The notes under the pieces: generated by a model
Told to the model about the DNA's origin: nothing
Seen by the model: only the letters and a program-made list of their open reading frames with translations
Database searches by the model: none
Position numbers and translations under genes: made by a program
In this document: positions 23,722 to 34,079 of the stretch, in pieces
Numbering within the stretch: position 1 is the first letter of the stretch
Layout: the number at the start of each line of letters is the position of its first letter
From: Gibbula magus
Lineage: Eukaryota > Mollusca > Gastropoda > Trochida > Trochidae
Assembly (NCBI GenBank): GCA_936450465.1
Contig: OW388293.1
Span: 22,531,860-22,595,859, forward strand
Length of the DNA stretch: 64,000 nucleotides
Direction: 5' to 3'

Positions 23722-24290
23722 CTACTTTTTCTTTAACGGGTAAGAACGGCGTTTATGTGTCGTAGAAATAAAACTTAACACTTTTTTCCTTGATTGTTTT
23801 GCTGTACACACGGCCGTTGGAATACCATGCGCTATAAATAAGTTGATGCGCAAAATATTTACTTTGGTGACGTCATCAGAGAGAGGAATTGAATGGTTCT
23901 GCTTCAATTGCTTACTGGCCCTCAATTGGACCGCTGTTGCAGGTAGATTTGTCACCGTGGTCGATCCTGTGGATAGCAAGAATGTCAGTTTCACTTAGAG
24001 AAACTCCTCCCTTATCTTTCACAGTTGTGATGAAAGTTTCTGATAAGTCATCATATCTATTTTCTGGTAGGTTAATCACCTTGATGTTTTACGGGAGAAG
24101 TGTTCCTTCTTGTTAGCCAGACTGAAAGACGATATGGCTATTTTGGATGTGTTGTCCAGTTTGGCCTAAATTCTTCCATTTGCTTAGTCTCAGTTTCCAA
24201 CTCGCTGAAGAGCTTCGACTTGTCTCATTGTAAGGAAAAGAGTTCGTTTGATATTTTGTCCACATCGAGTTCATGGCATATATCTTTTTA
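23722..24290 (-). pseudogene. L1-like LINE ORF1 remnant
   Basis: Read on the minus strand in shifting frames: a coiled-coil-like KLFSELETETKQMEE, then NIKVINLPENRYDDLS...TDILAIHRI, which resembles the RNA-binding domain of L1-type ORF1 proteins (short beta strand, acidic helix, HRI). Several frameshifts and stops follow. An RNA-binding chaperone role is known for the family; this copy is dead. Confidence 0.5.
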
Positions 24291-24535
24291 ATTTCTTTGA
24301 GATTCCGACGAGGAGATTTAATTATTATCTAAACGGCACTTTTAATAAAGCCTTCTAACGCAGACCTCTTTTGGACTTCTAAAAGCATTTTAATGCCAGA
24401 CAATTCCATACTGCCCATCTTACACGGTTTATGAGTTACTGACAACGTGGCGAATTAGAAACAGTACCAGTACAGGGGAAGGTGCGATGGACGTAAGTTT
24501 TTCACCCCGATTTCAGGCACCAGGGTTTGGGGGTA

Positions 24536-25625
24536 TATATGTTTTATTTATCCTCCAAGTTGGGAGAGTACAAAGCACAAATTGAAAGAGTAAAATTTAC
24601 ATATTTGTTACATTATGTTACACAATGTCTTTCAGAGGTCTGGATTCACTGGTCAGTGTTGTGTGACTTCTCTGCACATAAGGTGGATGTACTGTACAGC
24701 TACCCTTGTAAATGTTCTCTGTTCTACCGCATTCAGTGTGTAATGAGGTCTGCATGACAGGAGACACAACACCATCTCAATGTCTGACAAGTTATGGAAC
24801 CATACACTGAAGTCCACAGGTCCAATACTGATCAGTTCACACCAAAGTTGATCTCTCAGGGGTGATAAGTTATCACACTGTACGAAGGCATGAACACAGG
24901 GATCACTATAAGTCTGTCCACACTTCTCACACAGGTACACAGCATCTTTAATGTCTCTGATTCTGGAACATATCTGAACCATAAACTTAGACGAGGTTCG
25001 GTAAAAGTGGTCTTTCTGAGACAGAGTCCATGCTGGATGAACACACAGGGTACTGTGTATATGTGAGAACCACTGGAGATCTGGATCAACTGCCACCCTA
25101 TCAGCCCAACTTGAGGAATGGAATTTCCAAACCGCGATCTTTACTATTCGCTTCCACGAAGTCTTCTGTGGAAATACTCCAGTTGACAAGAAGTTGTCCA
25201 TCACATGTTTGATCTGATACTTTTGAAGGAGCCTCGTCAGATCAGGAATGAAACCTCTGGGTTGAGCACTCATATCATGAACAGCACACATTAGCCTTGT
25301 CAAAAACACCTGGTGTGGGAGGTAGGATGAGTTCATGTTTATCAGGTTTCCAGCAAACAACAACTTCTTTTTATCTATTTCTGCTTCTACAGGCAGTACA
25401 CCCAGAAGGCCTAAACACACGTCAGTTCTAGTTCTCTTTGGGAGGCCTTGGATTGTCTTTATTACGTGTCTGTAAGCACGTTCTAGCATGAGGACCTCAG
25501 TCTGGTTAAGTGAGTTCCACAACTCGCATCCGAAAAGACACCTTGGTAGAGCTACTTTCTGGACTAGTTTCAGACAAACCATAGGGGACACAAGAGATGG
25601 ATTCAGTCCTTTACGGGACATTGAG
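24536..25625 (-). mobile_element. 5'-truncated LINE, C-terminal part of ORF2
   Basis: An intact 322-codon frame (24653-25621) with the post-RT region of a LINE ORF2: FGCELWNSLNQTEV, ERAYRHVIKTIQGLPKRT, KKLLFAGNLINMN, and a CEKCGQTYSDPCVHAF zinc-knuckle-like segment. No reverse transcriptase core remains, so it is a 5'-truncated insertion. It is related in layout to the LINE at 43671-46174. A minus-strand AATAAA lies just after the stop. Clade not resolved. Confidence 0.72.
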
Positions 25626-25639
25626 TAAGCATACGATCT

Positions 25640-26030
25640 CAGCTTAGCACATAGTGCGGAGCACGTGTTTACTCGGCACTGGCAACGTGAGTACTACATG
25701 CTGATTTGAGAGTTGAACTGGGGAAGTGCCGAGTAAACAGGGACGACGCACTGACGACGCATTTACCACGCGCGGAGCACGCACGTCCAAAGTGCATCGT
25801 GTGTGGAGTATTTGACCATGTGAAAAACTTAAAACACTCACTGCATCCGTGCATGAACGGAAACCGTAGGAGGGCCTACGTGTAGAAAAGACGTAGCTCG
25901 CACGCAGTGAAAGTTCTGCATGCACAAATATTGGTATGGCGTGTCTCGCAAATTCGCACGGTGTCGGTACAAAATACTGTTGCCACTATTTTACCCACGT
26001 ACGGCGGGTTGTGACCGCCGCTTCAGGGTC
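25640..26030. other. GC-rich unassigned stretch with small inverted repeats
   Basis: CTCGGCACT and AGTGCCGAG form an inverted pair around 25670-25735. CGGCGGTCACAACCCGCCG-type dyads lie near 26003-26021. Two short open minus frames (25644-25925) show no domain. Confidence 0.35.
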
Positions 26031-26049
26031 TGGAGGTTGGGGAGAGCTG

Positions 26050-26940
26050 TGTTGAGCTAGAGAATGAGATATTGAATTATATTTAAATAAAAAAATATTA
26101 AAGATGATAACTACAACGTTATTAAAGATGATGCATTATATATCTTGGAAATATCTTGTAAAAAGGATATTTATGACCTTAATTTTGTTGGTAAAGATCT
26201 ATTTAAAATTCTGTATTCTTGTGATTATTTTCAAATTCATTTCAAAGAGGAACTTTATGTTTGTAATATTCTTATCTGGTGTACAACACTAAATTTCAGC
26301 GTAGTAACAAGCATTGTTCGTTCAACCGATGCTCGTAGGTTTTTGGAAAAAACACATCACATTTATCCTATCTCCGATAACTGCTTTAGTTTTCACCTTA
26401 CCACCATGCCTCCTCAGTAATTTCAAACTTCATATGCTAATTGACTGGAGATACACGTGTACAAGTAGGTCAACACTAGTGTTGTATGCATTGGTACAGA
26501 ACTTTAGATCAATATACAGATATACCAAATTGTTAAGATAATTTATTTCCGAAATAATATAGACAGCTTTTAATGATACTTGCGGCTAAATATTTTATTT
26601 GTTTATGGTTTTGCTATAATATATTTCAATTAATGTACGATGAACGATCAATTGATACTATTCAACTGCCTGTTTCGGCAAACATTTGATAAATTGATAT
26701 ATATTTAATTCAAATAATAAAAGTGAAATTATTTGTTTCTAGATTTTTAAAACATATTCCAACACTTCAAAGAAAATGCATATTATATTTGTGTATGGTA
26801 TACAGGTAGCAATTACAATTATTACCCTAAAAACTAATGAGTGACGAGGAATGGCAGCTGTTAATTATGTTAATTACATAATTCGCGAACCTTGGCGAGA
26901 ATTACACAATTGATTGTCATTTACCGTCACGTGTTGGTTA
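26050..26940. other. AT-rich stretch without recognised features
   Basis: Short plus-strand frames at 26104-26541 are Phe/Ile-rich translations of AT-rich DNA with no motif. Confidence 0.35.
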
Positions 26941-26957
26941 TTGTTTCGTTTTACGTA

Positions 26958-27056
26958 ATGGAGAATGCATGAGGAGCAGTGGATTCGTTAACAATAATCG
27001 ACAAGTCCCGAAGGGGCGAGTTGATTATTTTTACGAATCCACTGGGCATTCTCCAT
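26958..27056 (+). repeat. Foldback hairpin element
   Basis: Arms ATGGAGAATGC...GTGGATTCGT and ACGAATCCAC...GCATTCTCCAT, extended by AACAATAATCGACAA against TTGATTATT, around a CCCGAAGGGG loop. Confidence 0.75.
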
Positions 27057-27162
27057 CTTAATCCATGTATGACGTCACGAAACATGAATATGTGGTTGTC
27101 TTACATTATAAACAATACATTTCAATTATGTAAAACAATAATCTTTCTCATAATTCTTCTTT

Positions 27163-27452
27163 ATTATGTAACTAGCAATGAAATATGTGATTATATGATG
27201 AAAATATAGTCCATATTTGCACATAAGCAGTAGAAAGGCATATTTTCACTGCAGTGAAAATATAAGTAATATTTTCACTGCAGTGACTAACATGTTGCCG
27301 GAATTACTTTTCATTATTATATAACTAGCAATGAAATGTGTGATTATATGATGAAAATATAATCAACATTTACACATAAGCAGTAGAAAGTCATTTATAA
27401 GTCATATTTTCACTGCAGTGACTAACGTGTGGCCGGAATTACTTTTCATGAT
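27163..27452 (+). repeat. Tandem duplication of about 145 bp
   Basis: Two copies share TAACTAGCAATGAAAT, GATTATATGATGAAAATATA, CACATAAGCAGTAGAAAG, ATTTTCACTGCAGTGA and GCCGGAATTACTTTTCAT. The first copy carries an extra inverted ATTTTCACTGCAGTGAAAAT. Confidence 0.8.
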
Positions 27453-27925
27453 TGTCTCCCTTTGAAATAAAATGATCTTCCTTTGAAAAGTGATTACCTC
27501 CCTTGCTTTCCACGTCTTGCGGTGAACGACAATGTTTTGCTGTTTCAGTCAATGACTGTTGACTTTTTGTGGTATTAATATCATATTCCATATTACATTA
27601 CATTCTGATCTTCATTTATTGTTGATAAGTTGCATAGTAGTTCTTTTATTCGTGAAAAACTTGGTGAGGCGAGAGATATGTGACAGACACAGCGAACGTC
27701 ACTCGTCTTAGAAATCTTCACTTGACTAGACGGTACCGTAAAATATTATTAGTCTTAAATTTATAAACATTCACAAACAGATTTATTTTTGTAAAACATT
27801 GTCCTGTTTTATATCGACTTATTTTCTCACTGCACTTATCGTGAACTAGCGGGGAGTTGTTCGGATTATGGCAATCAATGTCACATTTTAATTGTTTTAA
27901 TGCAGATTAAAGTTATATAATAAAA

Positions 27926-27980
27926 AGACTATTTCATTGTTTTTGCCGAATATCATTCGGCAAAAACAATGAAATAGTCT
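27926..27980 (+). repeat. Perfect 24-bp-arm hairpin
   Basis: Two 24-nt arms without a mismatch around a 7-nt loop (ATATCAT). The arm begins AGACTATTTCATTGTTTTTG. No flanking target duplication seen. Confidence 0.9.
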
Positions 27981-27984
27981 CTAT

Positions 27985-29925
27985 ACACTACTTCAAAAAG
28001 AGCAGTGCATAATTACAAGCGATTTTTATAATTACCTTTTATTTTACGAATTTCGGTAGGTTGTACATAGTTTTCTCCAAGTTGGTGTAACTTAATACAA
28101 AAAATAACATAACATACATTAGAAGACAATGAAATGCACCATCGCATTTATTCCGTTAAACGAAATGTGTGTATATACATTTCAAATATTTTCGAATCCT
28201 TGACAGACAAGCCAACATCATGTAGTCGGCAAAGACGTTTGCAAATCGCTAAACAATAGCCAGTCTGGTTGAAATAGAAAGTTTTTCGAGGAATGATAGT
28301 TGCGAAAAAGTAGATCTACCGGGATATGAACTCACTTTGTTCAGAGGTTTCCTCTCCAAACCGACCTTGTGGCGAGGAATCTATAGAACCAGTTCGAATC
28401 GAGATATGAACTATTTTGTAGATATTTTGTTCGAATCAGTGTCAATGTAACCGAGTCGAATGTGTAGATGTATGACAAATCACAGACGACGGTTGTTGTT
28501 CGCAGTATGGCCAGTTTATTCATAGAAGAATATACTATAAAAAGAAAACCCTGAAACAATAATAACAATATTTAAGAATTGGAGTTAATGATGACTGTAA
28601 GCCAATACATTTGAATATTTATAATGCTTACATGTAGGATATATGAATGCATGTTATTGACAATGCATTATGCTAGATTACCGGTAATTTAAACATGATT
28701 ACAGTTGATATTATAATAAATCATAATTGTACACATACATATTATACATGAATGTACCCTTAATCACATTATGATATAGGCAATATCTATAATATGAGCA
28801 TAATATGCATAAGACACAAGGATATAAAATATATATAATAAATGAAAACCCACCAAGTGTGTGGACTTGGGTTTATACACGACCAGACGTCACATCACGT
28901 TATCATCATGACGTCATCATCATCAACATCTGCATATATAATAAAACTATTTACAATACTATAGGCATTGATGCAGATAACAATAAAACAATACTATAAA
29001 TACTACATAATTAAAACCCTGTGTCATGCATTCATCTAAACATACATTCTACATTACACACATTGCATTTAATAAACACATACATTCAACACAACACACG
29101 TTGCATTTAATAAAAACATACATTCAACACAACACACATAAATTACTGTTTCACATTCTTACCTTTCGTACAACACGCTTGTTTACTTTAATTTATACTT
29201 GAGAGTGATATAGTTTATTTGATGTTAAAGTTATTTAAGTTTATGTTTAATAAGAATGATAACTACAGCAGAACACATATAATGTGTTCATACAAATAAA
29301 CTATTACCGGACACATTGTACTATATGTCCATGAACACAAAGCATAGAAATGTAAAAGACAATATTTACACCAAGCATACATGATATGAATAAATACAAT
29401 ATCCCTACAATATTAGGAATACACAAACATGAATTACAATATTAGACCATAATAACTAACCTTGATATTATGAATCCAAATCCAAAAGATCCAAATGAAT
29501 ACCACAAAGATCCAAATAAAGTCACAAATGCACCTACATGGTATGTGCACCTCCTGATAGACATCTAAGGAGTAAAGCTTGAAATCCTACCTAAACCTAA
29601 CATACATGAGAAGCTGAGAAACCTAGAACAATAGAAAGTAAAAAGGTCGCGCTTGGGGCAGGCTATTGTTTGACAGTACACTGGTGATTGAGTGAGTGCA
29701 AAATGCTCATGCAAAGGCTGTGAAGTGATTTTGGCTAAACTAAGTGTGAAGCATAAGCTAAAAGATATGGTTGACTGAATAGTACATTCAGTCAGAGCAT
29801 AAATTAAAAATAACAATAAAATATATATACAATATTTGATGCTGTTACATCAATCTTAATCAGATTGAGCAAAAATCCTAACAAATGGCAGCAGACATCT
29901 CCTTTAACAGATAGCAACAAGCTAC
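27985..29925. other. AT-rich stretch without recognised genes
   Basis: Short frames only. There is a loose repeat of ACACATACATTCAACACAAC near 29060-29150. Nothing else is supported. Confidence 0.4.
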
Positions 29926-29929
29926 AAGC

Positions 29930-30660
29930 CTAACAAGCATCACATACATCACAGACGGTAAGAAGTATCACAGCCGGTAGGTAAGAAGTATCACAGCCGG
30001 TAGGTAAGACGTATCACAGACGGTAGGAGTATCACAGACGGTAACAAGTATCACAGACGGCAACAAACATCACATACATCACAGAGGGCAACACGCATCA
30101 CAGAGGGCGACAAGCATCACAAAACGCAGACAAAACTCACAAACGATAACAAGCACCACGGACAGCGACAAACACCACAGACAGCAACAAGCAATCACAG
30201 ACTGGCAGTGCCAAGCATCATAGACAGTGAAAGAACTAACAAACGGTGATAAACCTCTGACGGTGACAAACATCACCTACGGCGACAAGCATCACAGACA
30301 TCGACAAAAGTTACAAACGGCGTGAAATATCACAGACAGCTACAAAACTAACAGAGAGCATCAAGCACCACAGACAGCAACAAGCAATCACAGACGGCGA
30401 CAAAACTCATTGCCAGTGCCAAGCAACACAGACAGTGAAAGAACTAACACACGGTGACAAACCTCTGACGGTGACAAACATCACCTACGGCGACAAGCAT
30501 CACAGACAGCGACACAAGTTACAAGCGGCGTGACATATCACAGACAGCGACAAAACTAACAGAGAGCATCAAGCGTCAAAGATGGCGACAGAATCATAGT
30601 CGGCAACACATCTCACAGTCGGCGACAAACTCACAGACGACAAGTATCACATATCACATG
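29930..30660 (+). repeat. Degenerate minisatellite, about 18-20-bp unit
   Basis: Irregular head-to-tail units near CATCACAGACGGCGACAA, varying at GACGG/GACAG and CAACAAG/CGACAAA, with some higher-order duplication (about 30190-30350 resembles 30400-30560). Confidence 0.85.
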
Positions 30661-30899
30661 TCGCTTGTTTAAAACTGTGTGCAGAATCGTTTCATTTCAT
30701 TCCATATACCTAAAGGCGATGCGAATTCGTCTCAAAATGTGTACTTCTCGCTGCTTTCCGATGCAATTCAAGATGACGCAACCCCATGTTTGACTTAAAA
30801 ACCACTCACTTTATCAGTTTCTCTGGTTTAATATCGGCTATCAATTATGCCTCTAATTTCAGACTGTACCTATAGCTTACCACACGACCACCAGGCCTC

Positions 30900-31032
30900 G
30901 ACCTTATCATGAGGTAAGCTGTTGGCATTGCCAGTGCTGGCGATAGTATTCTCACCCTGAGGGTGTGGGTTCGAATCCTGCCTGTCAAGAATTTGTACTA
31001 TTGAAGGTAGTGTAATCCCAAATGTAACAATG
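30900..31032 (+). mobile_element. Second copy of the tRNA-like element
   Basis: Contains GTGGGTTCGAATCC and ends TAATCCCAAATGTAACAATG, as does the element at 16436-16585. The left end is different, so the shared unit is the tRNA-like part plus tail. Confidence 0.55.
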
Positions 31033-31039
31033 TTTTACT

Positions 31040-32470
31040 TGTTCACTATATAAATGGCATGTATTTCTAAAATTTTTCCAATGGAAATTAATGGATCCCT
31101 TTATTATGTTTTTCATGTTTAAGAAAAAAACATAAAATATGTTGGGTTTTGATTTCCAAATAAGTAGATGTAACAATTATTAAGGTGCTTCTATAGTTAG
31201 TTATGGCGTTATGTTCTTCTGAATATGAAAGGGAATAATAACAAATGCATATTTCTGACCTTTAGGCGGCGTTGTCAATGCTTGAAGCTTCACTGTCAAC
31301 TTTTTCAAAGGTTCAACATAAAAGTTGTTGTTCTTGAATGTGTGCATACGCAGATGTAAAAAAATGGTGTTTTATTTGCATAGTTAGTGAAGCAGTCGTG
31401 ATCCAAGGACCAGCCACACGTAAACTGTCAGATGCATGCTTGGAAATGAGTGTCCTTAATCAAATGTTATATCTGTTTTCAAATGAACTATTACTCATGT
31501 TGGCATCTTCAGAAAAAAACCTTCAAAAGAAAAGAAATGACAAGATATCAATATCATTTTTGTGAATATTCAAATTGTTCCGTAACTATTAACTTTTATT
31601 TGATAGAGATGTTAAACAGAAATGGTGAGTTGCTCATTGGGATGAGATGGAATAAGTTATCTTGACATAAGTTAATTTGTTACAGAGTCATGTCCCCTTG
31701 AACGTGGCGCACAAAAACGCCTTTTTAAAACAACTATCATATTCCAGGGCATAATCGATCCTCGCAGTCACTTGATACATTGAAATGAGATCCATAGTCT
31801 CACGAACATGACTTTTTGTAGTGATTGCTATTTCATTGGCTGACACAGTTAACATTGATTCTCCAATCAATGGAAGTTTTGTATTGTTTTTTACCTGTAC
31901 ACGAAGACATAAACTGAAGCAACGTGACATACGAGATGTAGATGTATAGAAAACAGAAAATACAAATGTTAACAGAAAATAAAATTGTCAACAGAAAATA
32001 ACATTGTCAACAGAAATAACAGAAACCGCAAACTATTTTTTTCAGATGCCTGATACTCTTACAGACAGTTTTTAGCCTCACTGTGCTTTGAGTAGGAGGT
32101 TATGATTTTCGAACATCCTTCTCAATGATCATGTACATCATATAAATACTGCAGTTAGACATTTACAAGAGAATCAGTTAATTTTATGCGCACATTCAAG
32201 CAGAATATACATATTTTGATTCATTGATATCTTCGCTTCAATAACGACAGCAACACATCAATATTAATGTGGACATGGCTGGAGGTTGATATCACAAAGT
32301 CTAATTCCACGATGATAAGAGATAATAATTTAGAGCCAGACATTTAGTGATGACCTTGTATCACATACAGTTCAGGAGAATTCTTCATTTCTTAAATGTC
32401 GATATATATATATACATTTGTTCATTAAACTGATTTGTGCCCAGTTTGGATCAAGAATAAAAAAATGTTC
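31040..32470. other. Stretch without recognised features
   Basis: AT-rich, short frames without motifs. A CAGAAAATAACATTGTCAA repeat occurs near 31965-32015. Confidence 0.35.
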
Positions 32471-32495
32471 TTGCGAGTACAATGATGCCTATATA

Positions 32496-32729
32496 CAGGT
32501 ACAATGTGGCTCGTTTCACCGGGTGGTTTCTATGCCTCGCTTGCCGAACATATAATTATCCATTGCAAGAAGATATCAGATTACAATGGACACCCTTTGG
32601 GCCACTGTTGTGTACCCAATCGTGTAATTCCTACTCCAATTGCAGAGACATTATTTTCTCAGGGAGGAATTTGTTCTGTAAATTGTGTGAAAACAAAGTT
32701 AGGGAAGCTGATGGATGGTGCTCACAGGT
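32496..32729 (+). CDS. Possible single exon of unknown gene
   Basis: Two overlapping plus-strand frames are open here. One runs from 32504 to an excellent donor (GCTCACAG|gtgagt at about 32729); a CTATATACAG acceptor lies just upstream. The protein has CCVPNRVIPTP and GGICSVNC but no domain I recognise. Could equally be a transposon fragment. Confidence 0.2.
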
Positions 32730-32769
32730 GAGTATTACCAACATTTCATTTCTTATCAATTTTAGTTAA

Positions 32770-33340
32770 AATTCTGTTAAAATACTTCCACAGTTTTACG
32801 TTTATCTAAATTGATATAACTTGGGACTATACATATATTTCTACAACCAAACATCTGATCAAAGTTCGATGTCACGAGTTCTGAAATCGCTAAAAATAAT
32901 CAGGACTTGAAATACAGCGCTTTCAGTATATATCAACTGTGGAGAAATGCCAAGATTTAAAAAAGTTTCTTCGCTAAAATCCGTCAACGGTCAAGGTCAC
33001 AACGAGGTCACGACTTAAGTGTGCGACATTTGCGAAAATGCCTTATTTCAACTATTAAAATTTTTAATCATTACATGATTGTTCTACACAATCAATATTG
33101 ATGATTGATTGTGTTACCTTGAAGGTCAGAAGTCAAGGTCACGAGATATGGTCAAGGTCACCAGTTCTGAAATCACTAAATAACATTTTTCCAAGAAGGT
33201 ATTAAGACCTCATATAGATAGTTCTTTCTTATACACCTGGGCAATTATTTGCACATGTTCACATTCAAAGTCAAAGGTTAACGTCATTAGTTCTGAAATC
33301 ACTAGGTGTATGGTACAGACCATAGGATGGCCAATTAACT
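32770..33340. repeat. Dispersed-repeat-like stretch with AAGGTCA motifs
   Basis: Recurring TCAAGGTCAC, GTTCTGAAATCACTAAA and related pieces at about 32875, 33120-33185 and 33270-33305 suggest an old dispersed repeat. No coding signal. Confidence 0.35.
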
Positions 33341-33379
33341 ACTAAAACACAGTACAACAACGAAGAAAAGTGAAGTTTA

Positions 33380-33921
33380 TTATGCGCACTTAGGGACGGG
33401 GACGAACCCCTTATCGTGACGATGGGAAACCCCTAGATAGGTGTCCTGAGCGAACACCTGAGGCCCCAGCCTCGCCACGCCTTCCATATTGTTGGTAGAC
33501 ACGTCTCGTAGATAGTGATTAGCGAACACCATACCGGATATCCAAAAACAGCCCGCCATGATGTCTGCTACAGGTACGTTACTATGGAGAGCCATATTTG
33601 CCGAGAACACTCTTATCTCGTGAGCGGGACTGTCGATCTCAGATTCACACACAACTGCCTCTTATCGATCTCCTTGACACTCGTTTGTGAGTGAGGTAAG
33701 AAGAGTCTGATCCTACCCTGACGAAGAGTCCGGGTGCGTTCCATGTAGATACGTAAGGAGCGCACCGGACAGAGGAGACGATTCTCCTCGCCCGAGGGGT
33801 CTATCGTGGAGGATATAGCAGGGATGCTAAACGTCCTGCTGCACTCGTCTGAAGCCTGGTTCTTGCAGATGAAGTCCGGCGGTAAGCTTAGTGTAGCTGT
33901 TCCGTGCAACCGTTTCACCAT
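33380..33921 (-). pseudogene. Tyrosine recombinase C-terminus of a DIRS-like element
   Basis: Two overlapping minus-strand frames (33613-33921, then 33380-33652) are joined by one frameshift. The first reads LPPDFICKNQASDE...NRLLCPVRSLRIYMERT; the second holds the catalytic C-terminal boxes: HEIR (H-x-x-R), CFW and NHYLRDV (Tyr nucleophile). The N-terminal half, with the first catalytic Arg, is absent. In DIRS elements this enzyme inserts a circular cDNA without target duplication. Frameshifted and truncated, so inactive. Confidence 0.7.
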
Positions 33922-33997
33922 TCCTAGATTGTTTAAACAATCTGCAGATTGTGAGATCTGAACAATCTAAGAATGATCACAATCTAGGAATTTGTTT
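33913..33997 (+). repeat. Left 85-bp inverted end of the foldback block
   Basis: Reverse complement of 41821-41905 with about a dozen changes in the middle. Contains the nested perfect palindromes AGATTGTTTAAACAATCT (33926-33943) and ACAATCTGCAGATTGT (33937-33952). Confidence 0.88.
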
Positions 33998-34079
33998 CCT
34001 TGCAGTTGTATGTTGTAGATTGTGAGCATATATTCTGTTTTATCTACCGACTGTATTGGTTGATACATCTACCGACTAT

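Noticed and set aside
29565..30276. Minus-strand Cys/Leu-rich frames in the minisatellite
   Set aside because: Explained by repeat composition.
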